Of a DNA stretch of 64,000 nucleotides, positions 28,911 to 38,603 are shown piece by piece. The position numbers and the translations under genes were made by a program. Source of the DNA: Hydrogenophaga sp. IBVHS1 (GTDB lineage: Bacteria > Pseudomonadota > Gammaproteobacteria > Burkholderiales > Burkholderiaceae_C); the NCBI RefSeq assembly GCF_002127265.1, contig NZ_NFUU01000001.1, positions 2,364,040 to 2,428,039 on the forward strand, given 5' to 3'. Every line of letters starts with the position of its first letter. The stretch's first letter is position 1. The notes under the pieces are model-generated. The model was not told the DNA's origin and ran no database searches. It was given only the letters and a program-made list of their open reading frames with translations.

Positions 28911-29390
28911 ATGCCCACCATCCTCCTGCTCAACGGCCCCAACCTCAACCTGCTGGGCACGCGCGAACCCGCCACCTACGGGCATACCACGCTGGCCGAT
29001 GTGGAAAACGAAAGCCGTGCTCACGCACAAAGCCTGGGCTTCGAGCTTGAAGCCTTCCAGAGCAACCACGAAGGCGCGCTGCTCGACAAGATTCACGAAG
29101 CCGGCCGGCGCTTCAAGGCGGGTGAGCTCACGGGCGTGCTGTTCAACGCGGGGGCGTTCACCCACACCTCGGTCGCCCTGCACGACGCGATCGCCGGCGT
29201 CAAACCCCTGCCTGTGATCGAGGTGCACATTTCCAACGTGCACGCCCGCGAGGCCTTCCGCCATCACTCCTATATCTCGCCGGTGGCCGCCGGCATCGTG
29301 GTGGGTTTCGGCACCGACGGATACCTGCTGGGCATTGAAGGCTTGGCGCGCAAAGCGCGGGCTAGCGCGGCTGCAGCGCCCAAGCCCTGA
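28911..29390 (+). CDS. aroQ: Type II 3-dehydroquinate dehydratase
   Basis: The 159-residue product has the type II signatures [16 protein letters not shown], followed by a tyrosine-bearing loop (TYGHTTL), [13 protein letters not shown] and [18 protein letters not shown]. Its tyrosine and histidine correspond to the catalytic pair. It forms 3-dehydroshikimate, the substrate of the upstream AroE. Its 3' end overlaps the convergent MFS gene by 29 bp. Confidence 0.95.
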   Translation: MPTILLLNGPNLNLLGTREPATYGHTTLADVENESRAHAQSLGFELEAFQSNHEGALLDKIHEAGRRFKAGELTGVLFNAGAFTHTSVALHDAIAGVKPLPVIEVHISNVHAREAFRHHSYISPVAAGIVVGFGTDGYLLGIEGLARKARASAAAAPKP

Positions 29391-30531
29391 ACGCACACAA
29401 CGCCGCCGCCACCGCGCACCCGCCAGCGAGCCAGAACACGCTGGTCAGGCCCAACGCGGAGCTGATCCCCCCGCCCAGCAGACCACCCACCACACCGGGC
29501 AAGCCGTAGCCGAGCACGGTGTACAGTGCCTGCCCGCGCCCACGCAGGCGGCCCGGGAAATGGTGCGAGATCATGGCGATGCACACCGTGTGGTGTGCGG
29601 CAAAGGTGATGGCGTGCAGTGCCTGCGCGAGCAGCAGCACCGGCCACACCAGGGGCAAGCCGGCCGTGAGGCCCATGCGCAGCACCATGACGACCGCCGC
29701 CAGCACCAGCCAGGCCGGCAGCGACAGCCAGGGCAACCAGCGACCCTGCGTGAAAAACCAGCCGATCTCGATCACCACCGACACCGCCCACAGCAGGCCG
29801 ATGGTGGTCTTGCTGTAACCCAGCGAATCCAGGTAGAGCGAAAAAAAGATGTAGATGGCAATGTGCGCGAGCACGTGGAAGAACACCGAAGCGAAGAACC
29901 AGCGCACAGCAGGTTCGCGCAACACCGGCCACACCGCAGGCTGTTGCTCGTGTTCGGCATGGGGTGGCTCCCGAAAGTCGGGCAGCAGCCAGGCACTGAG
30001 CGCGACCGCCGCCAGCGTGCCCAGCGTCCACGCCGGAAAGTGCCGTAGGCCAAATTGCTCGAACCAGAAGCCGGCGGCCACCACCGTGACCAGAAATCCG
30101 AGTGAACCCCACAGCCGCACGCGGCCATAGCGCTTCGCATCGAACGCGCCACCCTGACTGACGAGGTGCGCCAGCGCGGCCTCGCTCATGGGCATCATGC
30201 CGCTGGTGTGGCTGAACATGAGCAGCAGCACCACGAAGAGCAACACGCCACCCCCGTCGAACCACAAGCCCAGCGAGAGCAGCATGGCGGCCGTGGCGCC
30301 GTAGCGCAGCAGGCGCACGCGCTCGCCGCTGCGGTCGCTCATCGAGCCCCAGAGGTAGGGCGCGAACAGTCGCGTGGCCGACTGCACCGAAGTCAGCACG
30401 CTGATGGCGATGAGGCTGAACCCCAGTTCCTTGAGCCAGAGCGGCAGGTACGGATTGAAGAATCCGATGTGCGCAAAGTAGCTCGCGCTGAGCCAGGAAA
30501 ACGCGAACAGGTGCCGGCGGTCAGTCACCAC
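29362..30531 (-). CDS. MFS transporter (HcaT/PPP-type, MFS_1-like)
   Basis: A membrane protein of about 389 residues with some twelve hydrophobic segments. The N-terminal [23 protein letters not shown] and [17 protein letters not shown] match the 3-phenylpropionate permease-like MFS group. I take GTG at 30531 (or 30528), which overlaps the aroC stop and gives [11 protein letters not shown]. An upstream ATG at 30576 lies inside aroC. Substrate unknown. Confidence 0.82.
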   Translation of the reverse strand: MVTDRRHLFAFSWLSASYFAHIGFFNPYLPLWLKELGFSLIAISVLTSVQSATRLFAPYLWGSMSDRSGERVRLLRYGATAAMLLSLGLWFDGGGVLLFVVLLLMFSHTSGMMPMSEAALAHLVSQGGAFDAKRYGRVRLWGSLGFLVTVVAAGFWFEQFGLRHFPAWTLGTLAAVALSAWLLPDFREPPHAEHEQQPAVWPVLREPAVRWFFASVFFHVLAHIAIYIFFSLYLDSLGYSKTTIGLLWAVSVVIEIGWFFTQGRWLPWLSLPAWLVLAAVVMVLRMGLTAGLPLVWPVLLLAQALHAITFAAHHTVCIAMISHHFPGRLRGRGQALYTVLGYGLPGVVGGLLGGGISSALGLTSVFWLAGGCAVAAALCAFRAWALQPR

Positions 30532-31624
30532 GCGAACGCGCCGCGATATCGGGCGTGGGCAACTGCACGTCGCCACATTGCGCGCGGTGGTGCAGCGCGT
30601 GGTCCATCACCACCAGCGCCAGCAGGGCCTCGGCAATCGGCGTGGCGCGGATGCCCACGCACGGATCGTGACGGCCTTTGGTGATGATTTCGGTGGACTG
30701 GCCAGCGGTGTCGATGGTTTCGCGCGGCACCAGAATGGAGCTGGTGGGCTTGATGGCGATCGCCACTTCCAGGTCCTGCCCGGTGCTGATACCGCCGAGC
30801 ACACCACCCGCGTTGTTGCCCTTGAAACCATCGGGCGAAAGGCTGTCGCCATGCGTGCTGCCGCGCTGCGCCACGCTCGCGAAACCAGCCCCGATCTCCA
30901 CGCCCTTGACGGCGTTGAGGCCCAGCATGGCGTAGGCGATGTCGGCGTCGAGCCGGTCGTAGAGCGGCTGGCCAAGGCCCACGGGCATGCCCTGTGCCGT
31001 GACGCGAATGCGCGCGCCGCACGAGTCCCCGCTCTTGCGCAGCTCGTTCATGTAAGCCTCCAGCGCCGAGACATCGGCCACCGGGGCGAAGAACGGGTTG
31101 TGCGGTACATGCTCCCAAGCCTCAAACGGAATGGTGATCTCGCCGATCTGCGCCATGCAGCCGCGAAAGGTGGTGCCGTAGCGCTCCTTGAGCCACTTCT
31201 TTGCCACAGCGCCGGCGGCCACGGTGGGCGCGGTGAGGCGCGCGGAGCTGCGCCCGCCACCGCGCGGGTCGCGGATGCCGAATTTCTGCCAGTAGGTGTA
31301 ATCGGCGTGACCGGGGCGGAAAGTCTGCAGGATGTTGCCGTAATCCTTGCTGCGCTGGTCGGTGTTGCGAATCAACAAGGCGATGGGCGTGCCGGTGGTC
31401 TTGCCTTCGTACACGCCACTGAGAATTTCCACGGTGTCGGGTTCGTTGCGCTGGGTGACGAACTTGCTGGTGCCGGGGCGCCTACGGTCGAGGTCGGTCT
31501 GGATGTCGGCCTCGCTCAGCTCCATGCCAGGTGGGCAGCCATCGATGACGCAGCCAATGGCGGGGCCGTGGGACTCACCAAAGTTGGTGACGCAAAACAG
31601 GGTGCCGAAGGTGTTGCCGCTCAT
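30521..31624 (-). CDS. aroC: Chorismate synthase
   Basis: A 367-residue FMN-dependent enzyme converting EPSP to chorismate. Family signatures include [52 protein letters not shown] and [16 protein letters not shown]. The window also carries aroE, aroQ and aroA, so much of the shikimate pathway is near. It is followed by an overlapping MFS gene on the same strand. Confidence 0.96.
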   Translation of the reverse strand: MSGNTFGTLFCVTNFGESHGPAIGCVIDGCPPGMELSEADIQTDLDRRRPGTSKFVTQRNEPDTVEILSGVYEGKTTGTPIALLIRNTDQRSKDYGNILQTFRPGHADYTYWQKFGIRDPRGGGRSSARLTAPTVAAGAVAKKWLKERYGTTFRGCMAQIGEITIPFEAWEHVPHNPFFAPVADVSALEAYMNELRKSGDSCGARIRVTAQGMPVGLGQPLYDRLDADIAYAMLGLNAVKGVEIGAGFASVAQRGSTHGDSLSPDGFKGNNAGGVLGGISTGQDLEVAIAIKPTSSILVPRETIDTAGQSTEIITKGRHDPCVGIRATPIAEALLALVVMDHALHHRAQCGDVQLPTPDIAARSRGD

Positions 31625-31789
31625 GCGGCCCGATTATCCCCGAGGCAGGCTGGTGCGCCCTTGAGCCAGTCTGGTGCGTGACCGGACCTGTTCTGGATCC
31701 GGACAGGCGCGAACGGAACAGGAACACTTCGTGCTTCATGCTGCGGCGCAGCAGATCATCGCTGTGAAACACCAGAAAGGGGCGCTCCC

Positions 31790-32212
31790 ATGCTCGACAG
31801 AACCTCCACGCTGTTCTCCCATGTCAAGCCCGGCGATACCGAGTTTGTGCGCGGCGGCCTTCGCGACTTCTTCCTCTACCGCGACCTGGGCATCGCCGCA
31901 GCCACCCACGGCAAGGTGATCGCACACCTGGTGAAAGCCAACGAGCCACCCGACGGCGGCACCGGCTGGCACATCCATGAGGCCGACTTCCAGATCGTCA
32001 TCATGATCAAGGGCTGGGCCAAGTTCATGTACGAAGAACAAGTCACGCTCGTCGAGGCCGGCGACGTGGTGCACCAGCGCCCTGGCATCCGCCACTACCT
32101 GTTCGACTATTCGTCCGACATGGAATATCTGGAAATCGTTTCGCCAGCGGATTTCAAGTCGGTGCCGGTCGAGCCGGTTTGCGAGATTCCGAAACCGACT
32201 CCCTGGGTTTAG
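31790..32212 (+). CDS. Cupin-domain protein
   Basis: The 140-residue single-domain cupin has GTGWHIHEADFQIVIMIKG (metal-binding H-x-H and the following glutamate), then GDVVHQRPGIRHYLFDY with later histidines. Metal binding is likely; catalytic or binding function unknown. AAAGGGG stands before the ATG. It ends 14 bases before the first of two large hairpin elements. Confidence 0.8.
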   Translation: MLDRTSTLFSHVKPGDTEFVRGGLRDFFLYRDLGIAAATHGKVIAHLVKANEPPDGGTGWHIHEADFQIVIMIKGWAKFMYEEQVTLVEAGDVVHQRPGIRHYLFDYSSDMEYLEIVSPADFKSVPVEPVCEIPKPTPWV

Positions 32213-32226
32213 GTTTTTTGTAGGGG

Positions 32227-32324
32227 GAATGGGAGTTCGGGTACTCGACTTCGCGAATGTCCTCCGGCCGGCTTCGCCGTCCTCCCCCTTTATTTCGCTG
32301 CGTCGAGTACCCGAACTCCCATTC
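32227..32324. repeat. Large hairpin element A (23-bp perfect arms, conserved 51-bp core)
   Basis: Perfect 23-bp inverted arms (32227-32249 and 32302-32324) enclose a core containing CGCGAATGTCCTCCGGC (32252-32268), a small GC hairpin (32265-32280) and a pyrimidine-rich block (32281-32302) ending in ATTTCGCTGCG. The same core occurs inverted in element B. It lies between the convergent cupin and GST genes. Confidence 0.85.
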
Positions 32325-32372
32325 CTGCCAGCGCGTGGGCACGCAAACGGAGGTTCACCCATTCACTGCTTC

Positions 32373-32472
32373 GGATTGGGCACCAGGGCGTTCTGCGCAG
32401 CGAAATAAAGGGGGAGGCGGCCTCCAGCCGCCGGAGGACATTCGCGGAGCAGAGCGCCCTGGTGCCCAATCC
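32373..32472. repeat. Large hairpin element B (18-bp perfect arms, inverted copy of the same core)
   Basis: Perfect 18-bp arms (32373-32390 and 32455-32472) continue inward as an imperfect stem. The core (32396-32446) is the reverse complement of element A's core: 22 and 17 bp are identical and a central 12 bp differ. The arms differ from those of A at about nine of 23 positions, and most changes keep pairing within each element. Confidence 0.85.
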
Positions 32473-32499
32473 CGCGAGGTGCAGCCCGGTGAACTGGAA

Positions 32500-33156
32500 C
32501 TAGAACTCAGCGTCCAGTTCATCAATATCGTCAGGCTCCAGCTCGGCTGCCGCCACCCACTCTTTCATCGCCGGCAAGGCCATGATGGTGTCGCAGTAAG
32601 CCACGCAGGCCTCTGAGATTTCCACTTCGTAGGTGATGAATCGCGTCACCACCGGCGCGAACATCGCGTCTGCAATGCAGGGCTTTGCGCCAAACAGATA
32701 CGGCCCGCCATAGGTGGCCAGGCATTCGGTCCAGATCGCTTCGACGCGGTCGATGTCGGTGCGCGCTCGAGACCACAGCTTGAAGCCTGGAAACGATGCC
32801 TTGATGTTCATCGGCAGCGAGGAGCGCATGGACGAAAAGCCCGAGTGCATCTCGCCACAGATCGCGCGGCAATGGGCCCGCGCAGCCCGATCAGCCGGCA
32901 GCAAGCCGGCCTTGGGCTTGATTTCATTGAGGTACTCACCAATCGCCAGCGTGTCCCAAACGTGGATGCCGTCGTGCTCCAGCGCCGGCACGCGCATGGA
33001 GGCAGAAAGCAGGAGCATCTCCGCCTTCATCGCGGGATCGTCCGGAGAAATCACCTTTTCGGTGAATTCCAGCTTGGCCAGACGGGCCATGAGCCAGCCT
33101 CGCAAGGCCCAGGCACCGTAGTTCTTGCTGCTGATCGTAAGTACCGCTTTGGCCAT
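32500..33156 (-). CDS. Glutathione S-transferase family protein
   Basis: The 218-residue product starts at 33156, with GAGGAG 7 bases upstream. The N-terminal thioredoxin-like domain begins AVLTISSKNYGAWALRGWLMARLA; a serine (SSKNYG) is in the usual activating position. MRVPALEHDGIHVWDTLAIGEYL supplies the cis-proline and gamma-glutamyl binding site. The C-terminal helical domain follows. Substrate unknown. Its stop lies 27 bases from hairpin element B. Confidence 0.85.
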   Translation of the reverse strand: MAKAVLTISSKNYGAWALRGWLMARLAKLEFTEKVISPDDPAMKAEMLLLSASMRVPALEHDGIHVWDTLAIGEYLNEIKPKAGLLPADRAARAHCRAICGEMHSGFSSMRSSLPMNIKASFPGFKLWSRARTDIDRVEAIWTECLATYGGPYLFGAKPCIADAMFAPVVTRFITYEVEISEACVAYCDTIMALPAMKEWVAAAELEPDDIDELDAEF

Positions 33157-33291
33157 GGAACGCTCCTCTTGGGCACCAAACAGAGCAAGGGCTGTGCCAC
33201 CTCGGTGCCTTCGGTGCGCACCGGCGCGGTGCGATACAAGGTGGCCCACAACTTGCCTGCACAACGCGCACGTTCCCCCCAGGAAAGCAAC

Positions 33292-34503
33292 ATGATGTAT
33301 CAGGCCTATCAACTCCAGTCCGACCTGATCTCGCCACTGCGCCTCATGGCTCAGCATTTCAGCGCGTCGCTCTGGCTGAAGGAGACCGAAGGCTCACTGA
33401 TGCGCAAGGTGGCTGCCGCCTGCGACGTGATCTCGCGCATGCGCCTCACGCACTCGCGACCACCGTACAAAATTGACCAGATCACGGTGGGCGAGCGCGA
33501 CTACGCGGTGACCGAGGAAGCCGTGCTCACTCTGCCCTTCGGCACCCTGCTGCGCTTTCGCAAGGAAGGCTGCGAGCCGCAGCCCAAGGTGATTCTGGTG
33601 GCCCCGCTGTCTGGCCACTTCGCCACGCTGCTCCGCGAGACGGCGCGCACGCTGCTGCAGGACCACGATGTCTACATCACCGACTGGCACAACGCGCGCG
33701 ACGTGTCGTTGCGCCACGGCGGCTTTTCGCTCGACGACTACATCACCTACATGATCCGCTTCACCGAGGCCGTGGGCCCGGGCAGCCACATGGTGGCGGT
33801 GTGCCAGCCTTGCGTGGCCGCACTGGCCGCCACGGCCATCATGGCCGAAGACGACAACCCCGCTCAGCCACGCAGCCTCACCCTGATGGCCGGCCCGGTG
33901 GATTGCCGGGTGAACCCCAGCGGAGTCAACCTGCTCGCCACGAGCAAGCCCATTGAGTGGTTCGAGAAAAACCTCATCAGCCATGTCCCGTTTCCGCACG
34001 CCGGCGTCATGCGCCGCGTGTATCCCGGCTTCGTTCAGCTGACGGCCTTCATGAGCATGAACCCGGACCGGCACAAGCAATCTTTCCGCAACATTTACGA
34101 CCACCTGCTGGCTGGACGAACCGAAGAAGCCGGCGTGATCCAGGAGTTTTACGAGGAATACCTTGCGGTCAACGACTTGCCGGCCGAGTTCTACCTGGAG
34201 ACAGTGGAGAAAGTGTTCCAGACCTACGACCTGCCGCGCGGTGTGCTCACGTGGAATGGCCGCACGGTGAACCCGGCCGCCATCCGCCGCACCGCCCTCA
34301 TGACCGTGGAAGGCGAGCGGGACGACATCTGCTCGATCGGCCAGACCGTGGCGGCGCAGGACCTGTGCAGCAGCGTGCGCCCCTACATGAAGACCCACCA
34401 CGTACAGACTGGGGTGGGCCACTACGGTGTGTTCAGCGGCCGGCGCTGGAACCAGCAGATCTATCCGCGTGTCAGGGACATGATCCACGCGAGCACCGCA
34501 TGA
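33292..34503 (+). CDS. phaZ: Intracellular polyhydroxyalkanoate depolymerase
   Basis: The 403-residue protein matches the PhaZ family that degrades native PHB granules in the cytosol. MMYQAYQLQSDLISPLRLMAQ is the typical start. VAVCQPCVAAL gives the nucleophile Cys171, which replaces the serine of ordinary lipase boxes. The C-terminal HHVQTGVGHYGVFSGRRW holds the catalytic histidine. Family members use a Cys-Asp-His triad. This implies the host stores polyhydroxybutyrate. AGGAAAG precedes the ATG. Confidence 0.92.
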   Translation: MMYQAYQLQSDLISPLRLMAQHFSASLWLKETEGSLMRKVAAACDVISRMRLTHSRPPYKIDQITVGERDYAVTEEAVLTLPFGTLLRFRKEGCEPQPKVILVAPLSGHFATLLRETARTLLQDHDVYITDWHNARDVSLRHGGFSLDDYITYMIRFTEAVGPGSHMVAVCQPCVAALAATAIMAEDDNPAQPRSLTLMAGPVDCRVNPSGVNLLATSKPIEWFEKNLISHVPFPHAGVMRRVYPGFVQLTAFMSMNPDRHKQSFRNIYDHLLAGRTEEAGVIQEFYEEYLAVNDLPAEFYLETVEKVFQTYDLPRGVLTWNGRTVNPAAIRRTALMTVEGERDDICSIGQTVAAQDLCSSVRPYMKTHHVQTGVGHYGVFSGRRWNQQIYPRVRDMIHASTA

Positions 34504-34530
34504 AAAACGCCCCGACAGCGGGGCGTTTTT
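34503..34530. terminator. Bidirectional rho-independent terminator
   Basis: An 11-bp stem (34503-34513 pairing with 34520-34530), with a 6-base loop and A/T tracts at both ends, sits directly after the phaZ stop and 20 bases before the end of the convergent CBS-domain gene. It can serve both strands. Confidence 0.88.
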
Positions 34531-34550
34531 CGTGACCGGTTGAACCGAAT

Positions 34551-35021
34551 TCAGGGAAAGTTCGGCTCGTTCTTGCTGCCTTGTTCTTCCTGCGGCCAGT
34601 CGCGGATGTAGGCCTTGAGCATCTGGTTTTCGAAGTTCTGGCTGTCCACCACCGCCTTGGCCACATCGTAGAAGCTGATCACGCCCATGAGCATCTTGGC
34701 GTCCATCACCGGCATGTATCGCGTGTGTCGCTCCAGCATCATGGGGCGCACCTGGTCCAGCTCGGTTTCGGGGGTGCAGCTCATCGGGTGGTCGTCCATC
34801 ACCGTGCGCACGGTCCTGCCGCCCAGCGTCCCGCCGCTCTTCGCCAGCGTGTGGATCACTTCCCGAAAGGTGAGCATGCCCACCAGGTCACCGTGGTCCA
34901 TCACGGCCAGAGAGCCGATGTCGAACTGGGACATGGTGTCCACCGCTCGCTCCAGGGATTCTTCGGGCTGGATGGTGTAGAGCGTGCCGCCTTTCAGGCG
35001 CAGGATGTCGCTGACTTTCAT
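34551..35021 (-). CDS. CBS-domain pair protein
   Basis: The 156-residue protein consists of two CBS motifs: about 1-60 (KVSDILRLKGGTLYTIQPEESLERAVDTM...GSLAVMD) and 70-135 (VRTVMDDHPMSCTPETELDQVRPMMLERHTRYMPVMD). Stand-alone CBS pairs bind adenine nucleotides or SAM and regulate partners; the partner is unknown. Transcribed toward phaZ and away from metY. Confidence 0.85.
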   Translation of the reverse strand: MKVSDILRLKGGTLYTIQPEESLERAVDTMSQFDIGSLAVMDHGDLVGMLTFREVIHTLAKSGGTLGGRTVRTVMDDHPMSCTPETELDQVRPMMLERHTRYMPVMDAKMLMGVISFYDVAKAVVDSQNFENQMLKAYIRDWPQEEQGSKNEPNFP

Positions 35022-35159
35022 GGCATTGTTCCTCGGCTAAACGCTGTCTGTAGTTGGCGCCAGTCGGGCCGGCGTGCTTGCAATATAGCCCACAATACCG
35101 GGCAAAACCACTGCGTGCCGCCCCAGAGCAGGCACACAGACAACCCTCAGGAGACACCC

Positions 35160-36470
35160 ATGCCCGGATACTCAGACCCCGGCTTCGATACCTTGGCGCT
35201 GCACGCCGGCGCCGCGCCCGACCCCACCACCGGCGCTCGTGCGGTGCCGATCCACCTGACCACCTCCTTTGTCTTCGAATCCAGCGACCACGCCGCCGCG
35301 CTTTTCAACCTGGAACGTGCCGGCCACGTGTACAGCCGCATCAGCAACCCGACCAACGCGGTGTTCGAACAGCGCATGGCCGCACTCGAAGGCGGCATAG
35401 GCGCCATCGCCACCGCCAGCGGCCAGGCCGCGCTGCATCTCGCCGTGGCCACACTCATGGGCGCGGGCTCACACATCGTGGCGAGCACCGCCCTGTACGG
35501 CGGCAGCCAGAACCTGCTGCACTACACCATGCGCCGCTTTGGCATCGAGACGACGTTCGTGAAGCCCGGGGACATCGACGGCTGGCGCGCCGCCGTGCGA
35601 CCTAACACCAAGCTGTTTTTCGGCGAAACCGTGGGTAACCCCGGGCTGGACGTGCTGGACATTCCCACCATTTCGCAGATGGCGCACGAGGCCGGCGTTC
35701 CGCTGCTGGTGGATTCGACCCTCACCACGCCCTACCTCATCAAACCGTTCGGGCTGGGCGCAGACATCGTCTACCACTCGGCCACCAAGTTTCTGAGTGG
35801 CCATGGCACGGTGATCGGTGGTGTGGTGGTGGACGCGGGCAGTTTCGACTGGGAAAAGTCAGGCCGGTTTCCGGAACTCACCGAGCCCTACGAAGGTTTC
35901 CACAACATGGTCTTCAGCGAAGAAAGCACGGTGGGCGCTTTCCTGCTGCGCGCGCGCCGCGAAGGCCTGCGAGATTTCGGCGCCTGCATGAGCCCGCACA
36001 GCGCGTGGCTGATCCTGCAGGGAATCGAAACGCTCTCGCTGCGCATGGACCGCCACATGTCCAACACCGAAAAGGTGGTGCAGTTTCTCGCCAGCCACCC
36101 ACTGGTGAGCCGCGTGGGCCACCCGTTGCTCGAATCCCACCCCAGCCACGCTTTGGCGGAAAAGCTGCTGCGCTTCGGCGCCAGGGGCGCGGGTTCGGTG
36201 TTCAGCTTCGACATCAAAGGTTCGCGCGAGCAAGGCAAGGCGTTCATTGAAGCGCTCAAGCTCTTCAGCCACCTGGCCAATGTGGGCGACTGCCGCTCTT
36301 TGGTGATCCACCCCGCCAGCACCACGCACTTCCGCATGAGCGACGAGGCACTGGCCGCCGGCGGCATCGGCCCGGGCACGATCCGCCTTTCGATCGGGCT
36401 GGAAGACCCGGACGACCTGATCGACGATTTGAAACGCGCGCTCAAGGCAGCCGAGAAAGCGGGGGCCTGA
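35160..36470 (+). CDS. O-acetylhomoserine/O-succinylhomoserine sulfhydrylase-type PLP enzyme
   Basis: The 436-residue Cys/Met-metabolism PLP enzyme has K210 in SATKFLSGHG as the predicted PLP lysine. FDTLALHAGAAPDP at the start, YSRISNPT and HPASTTHFRM fit the MetY/MetZ group, which makes homocysteine directly from activated homoserine and sulfide. CAGGAG precedes the ATG. A hydrolase gene begins 2 bp after the stop and a P450 follows. Confidence 0.9.
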   Translation: MPGYSDPGFDTLALHAGAAPDPTTGARAVPIHLTTSFVFESSDHAAALFNLERAGHVYSRISNPTNAVFEQRMAALEGGIGAIATASGQAALHLAVATLMGAGSHIVASTALYGGSQNLLHYTMRRFGIETTFVKPGDIDGWRAAVRPNTKLFFGETVGNPGLDVLDIPTISQMAHEAGVPLLVDSTLTTPYLIKPFGLGADIVYHSATKFLSGHGTVIGGVVVDAGSFDWEKSGRFPELTEPYEGFHNMVFSEESTVGAFLLRARREGLRDFGACMSPHSAWLILQGIETLSLRMDRHMSNTEKVVQFLASHPLVSRVGHPLLESHPSHALAEKLLRFGARGAGSVFSFDIKGSREQGKAFIEALKLFSHLANVGDCRSLVIHPASTTHFRMSDEALAAGGIGPGTIRLSIGLEDPDDLIDDLKRALKAAEKAGA

Positions 36471-36472
36471 AC

Positions 36473-37291
36473 ATGGAACTCATGGTCAACGGCGCCTCCA
36501 CCTACTGCTACACCGGCGGAAAGCCCTTCGATGCCGCCAAGCCTACCGTCGTGTTCATCCACGGCGTGGTGTACGACCACAGCGTGTGGACTCTGCAAAG
36601 CCGCTACCTGGCTCACCACGGCTGGAACGTCCTTGCGGTGGATCTGCCCGGTCATTGCAGGAGTGAAGGCGAAGCCCCGGCAACGGTCGAGGCGGGTGCG
36701 GAATTCATCGTCGCGTTGCTTGACGCGGTCAAGGTTCAGAAAGCAGCCCTGGTGGGCCACAGCTGGGGATCGCTCATTGCGCTGGAGGCCGCAGCTCGGC
36801 TGCGCGAGCGTGTGAGCCACCTGGCTCTGGTGGGCACGGCATTCCCCATGAAAGTTTCCCCCGCGCTGATCGATGCCGCGCTCAACGACACTGAGAAGGG
36901 CTTGAAGTTGATCAACGTGTTTTCGCGCAGCACGCTGGCGGCGCCACCCTCCGCGCACGGTCCTGGCACCTGGGTGTACGGCTCCAGCCTGGCGTTGAAC
37001 CGCCGAGTGATCCGAAGCAATGCGAAAGTGAACGTTTTCCACCGCGGTTTCGTGGCCTGCGACAGCTACGCGGGCGGCGACGCGGCCATCCGCGCCATCA
37101 CCTGCCCGGTGTTGTTCCTGCTGGGAGCGCAAGATCAGATGACGCAACCGAAGGCCGCGCAGGCCCTGGTGCTGGCCGGACGCGAAGCGGGCAAGGCCGT
37201 TACCACCCTGAACCTGCCCGTGGGCCACTACCAGATGACGGAAACCCCAGAAGCCACGCTGAAGGCCATCCACGATTTCCTGCGCCGCTGA
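36473..37291 (+). CDS. Alpha/beta hydrolase
   Basis: The 272-residue protein has FIHGVVYDHSVW (oxyanion region), nucleophile elbow GHSWG and a C-terminal GHYQMTETPE histidine; an acid near FLLGAQDQMT completes the triad. It begins two bases after the metY-type gene and is followed by a P450, so the three are probably cotranscribed. Substrate unknown. Confidence 0.87.
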   Translation: MELMVNGASTYCYTGGKPFDAAKPTVVFIHGVVYDHSVWTLQSRYLAHHGWNVLAVDLPGHCRSEGEAPATVEAGAEFIVALLDAVKVQKAALVGHSWGSLIALEAAARLRERVSHLALVGTAFPMKVSPALIDAALNDTEKGLKLINVFSRSTLAAPPSAHGPGTWVYGSSLALNRRVIRSNAKVNVFHRGFVACDSYAGGDAAIRAITCPVLFLLGAQDQMTQPKAAQALVLAGREAGKAVTTLNLPVGHYQMTETPEATLKAIHDFLRR

Positions 37292-37310
37292 CACGCACGC
37301 AGCCGGTTCC

Positions 37311-38603
37311 ATGATCGAGTCCATCACCCCCGCCATGAGCCGCGAGCGCGCGCTTGCCATCGCGCAGCAATTCGACTTGCGCGCCCTGACGCCCGATTTT
37401 CTCGCCAACCCGTATCCGGTTTACGCCGCGCTGCGCGAGACCGAGCCCCTGCGTCGCATGCCCGACGGCTCGGTCTTCCTGACCCGTTGCGCCGATCTCA
37501 TGGCGGTGTACCGCGATGCGTCTTCGTTCAGTTCGGACAAGCAGGTCGAATTCGCACCCAAATACGGTACCGGCTCGCCGCTGTTCGAGCACCACACCAC
37601 CAGCCTCGTCTTCAACGACCCGCCGCTGCACACAAGGGTGCGCCGCCTGATCATGGGCGCGCTCACACGGCGCGCCATTGCTGAAATGGAACCCGGGCTC
37701 GTCGCACTCGTCGACAGCCTGCTTGATGAGCTGCAGGCGCGTGGCGGCGGCGACCTGATCGAGGACTTTGCCTCAGCCATTCCCGTCGAGATCATCGGCA
37801 ACCTGCTGGACATCCCACACGCCGACCGAGGCCCCCTGCGGGCCTGGTCGCTCGCAATTCTGGGTGCGCTGGAACCGACCCTCAAACCCGAGCAGCAGGC
37901 CTTGGGCAACCAGAGCGTGACCGACATGCTGGCCTACCTGCGCACGTTGGTGGCGGCTCGAAGAAAAAGGCCCGGGGACCCGGATCGCGACGTGCTCACC
38001 CGGCTGATTCAGGGAGAGGCCGGAGGCGAGCAATTGAGCGAAGTGGAGCTGCTGCAGAACTGCATCTTCCTGCTCAACGCCGGGCATGAAACCACCACCA
38101 ACCTGATCGGCAATGGCCTGATTTCGCTGCAGGAACACCCGAAGGCCAAAGCCTGGCTGTTGCAGGCGCTGGCGCAGACCCAAGGCGACGAGGCCGTGCA
38201 AGAAGTGGTGCTCAGCCGTGCGGTGGATGAATTTCTTCGTTTCGAGTCTTCTAACCAACTCGGCAACCGCCGCGTGCTGCGCGACACGCAGGTGGGTGGC
38301 GTGAGCCTTCCCGCCGGCACGCTGGTCACGCTGTGCATCGGCGCGGCCAACCGCGACCCGGCACAGTTCGTCGACCCCGAAACGCTGGACCTCGCGCGCG
38401 AGGGCAACAAACACCTGGCGTTCGGATTCGGCATCCACCAATGCGCAGGCTTGAGCCTGGCACGGCTCGAAGGGCGCATCGCCATTGGGCGTTTCCTGCT
38501 GCGCTTTCCGAACTACCGCCTGACCCAGCCCCCCGTGCGTGGCGGAAGGGCGCGCTTTCGCGGTTTCCTGCAGGCGCCTTTCAGCGTGGATTCACCGCGC
38601 TAG
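37311..38603 (+). CDS. Cytochrome P450
   Basis: The 430-residue bacterial class I P450 lacks a membrane anchor. The I-helix oxygen-activation motif is AGHETTTN (E260, T261), the ExxR region is DEFLRFES, and the haem-ligand loop is FGFGIHQCAG with Cys378. HHTTSLVFNDPPLHTRVRRL is the usual B'-C region. It needs a ferredoxin and reductase, neither adjacent. Substrate unknown. Its stop overlaps the convergent YihY gene by 12 bp. Confidence 0.92.
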   Translation: MIESITPAMSRERALAIAQQFDLRALTPDFLANPYPVYAALRETEPLRRMPDGSVFLTRCADLMAVYRDASSFSSDKQVEFAPKYGTGSPLFEHHTTSLVFNDPPLHTRVRRLIMGALTRRAIAEMEPGLVALVDSLLDELQARGGGDLIEDFASAIPVEIIGNLLDIPHADRGPLRAWSLAILGALEPTLKPEQQALGNQSVTDMLAYLRTLVAARRKRPGDPDRDVLTRLIQGEAGGEQLSEVELLQNCIFLLNAGHETTTNLIGNGLISLQEHPKAKAWLLQALAQTQGDEAVQEVVLSRAVDEFLRFESSNQLGNRRVLRDTQVGGVSLPAGTLVTLCIGAANRDPAQFVDPETLDLAREGNKHLAFGFGIHQCAGLSLARLEGRIAIGRFLLRFPNYRLTQPPVRGGRARFRGFLQAPFSVDSPR

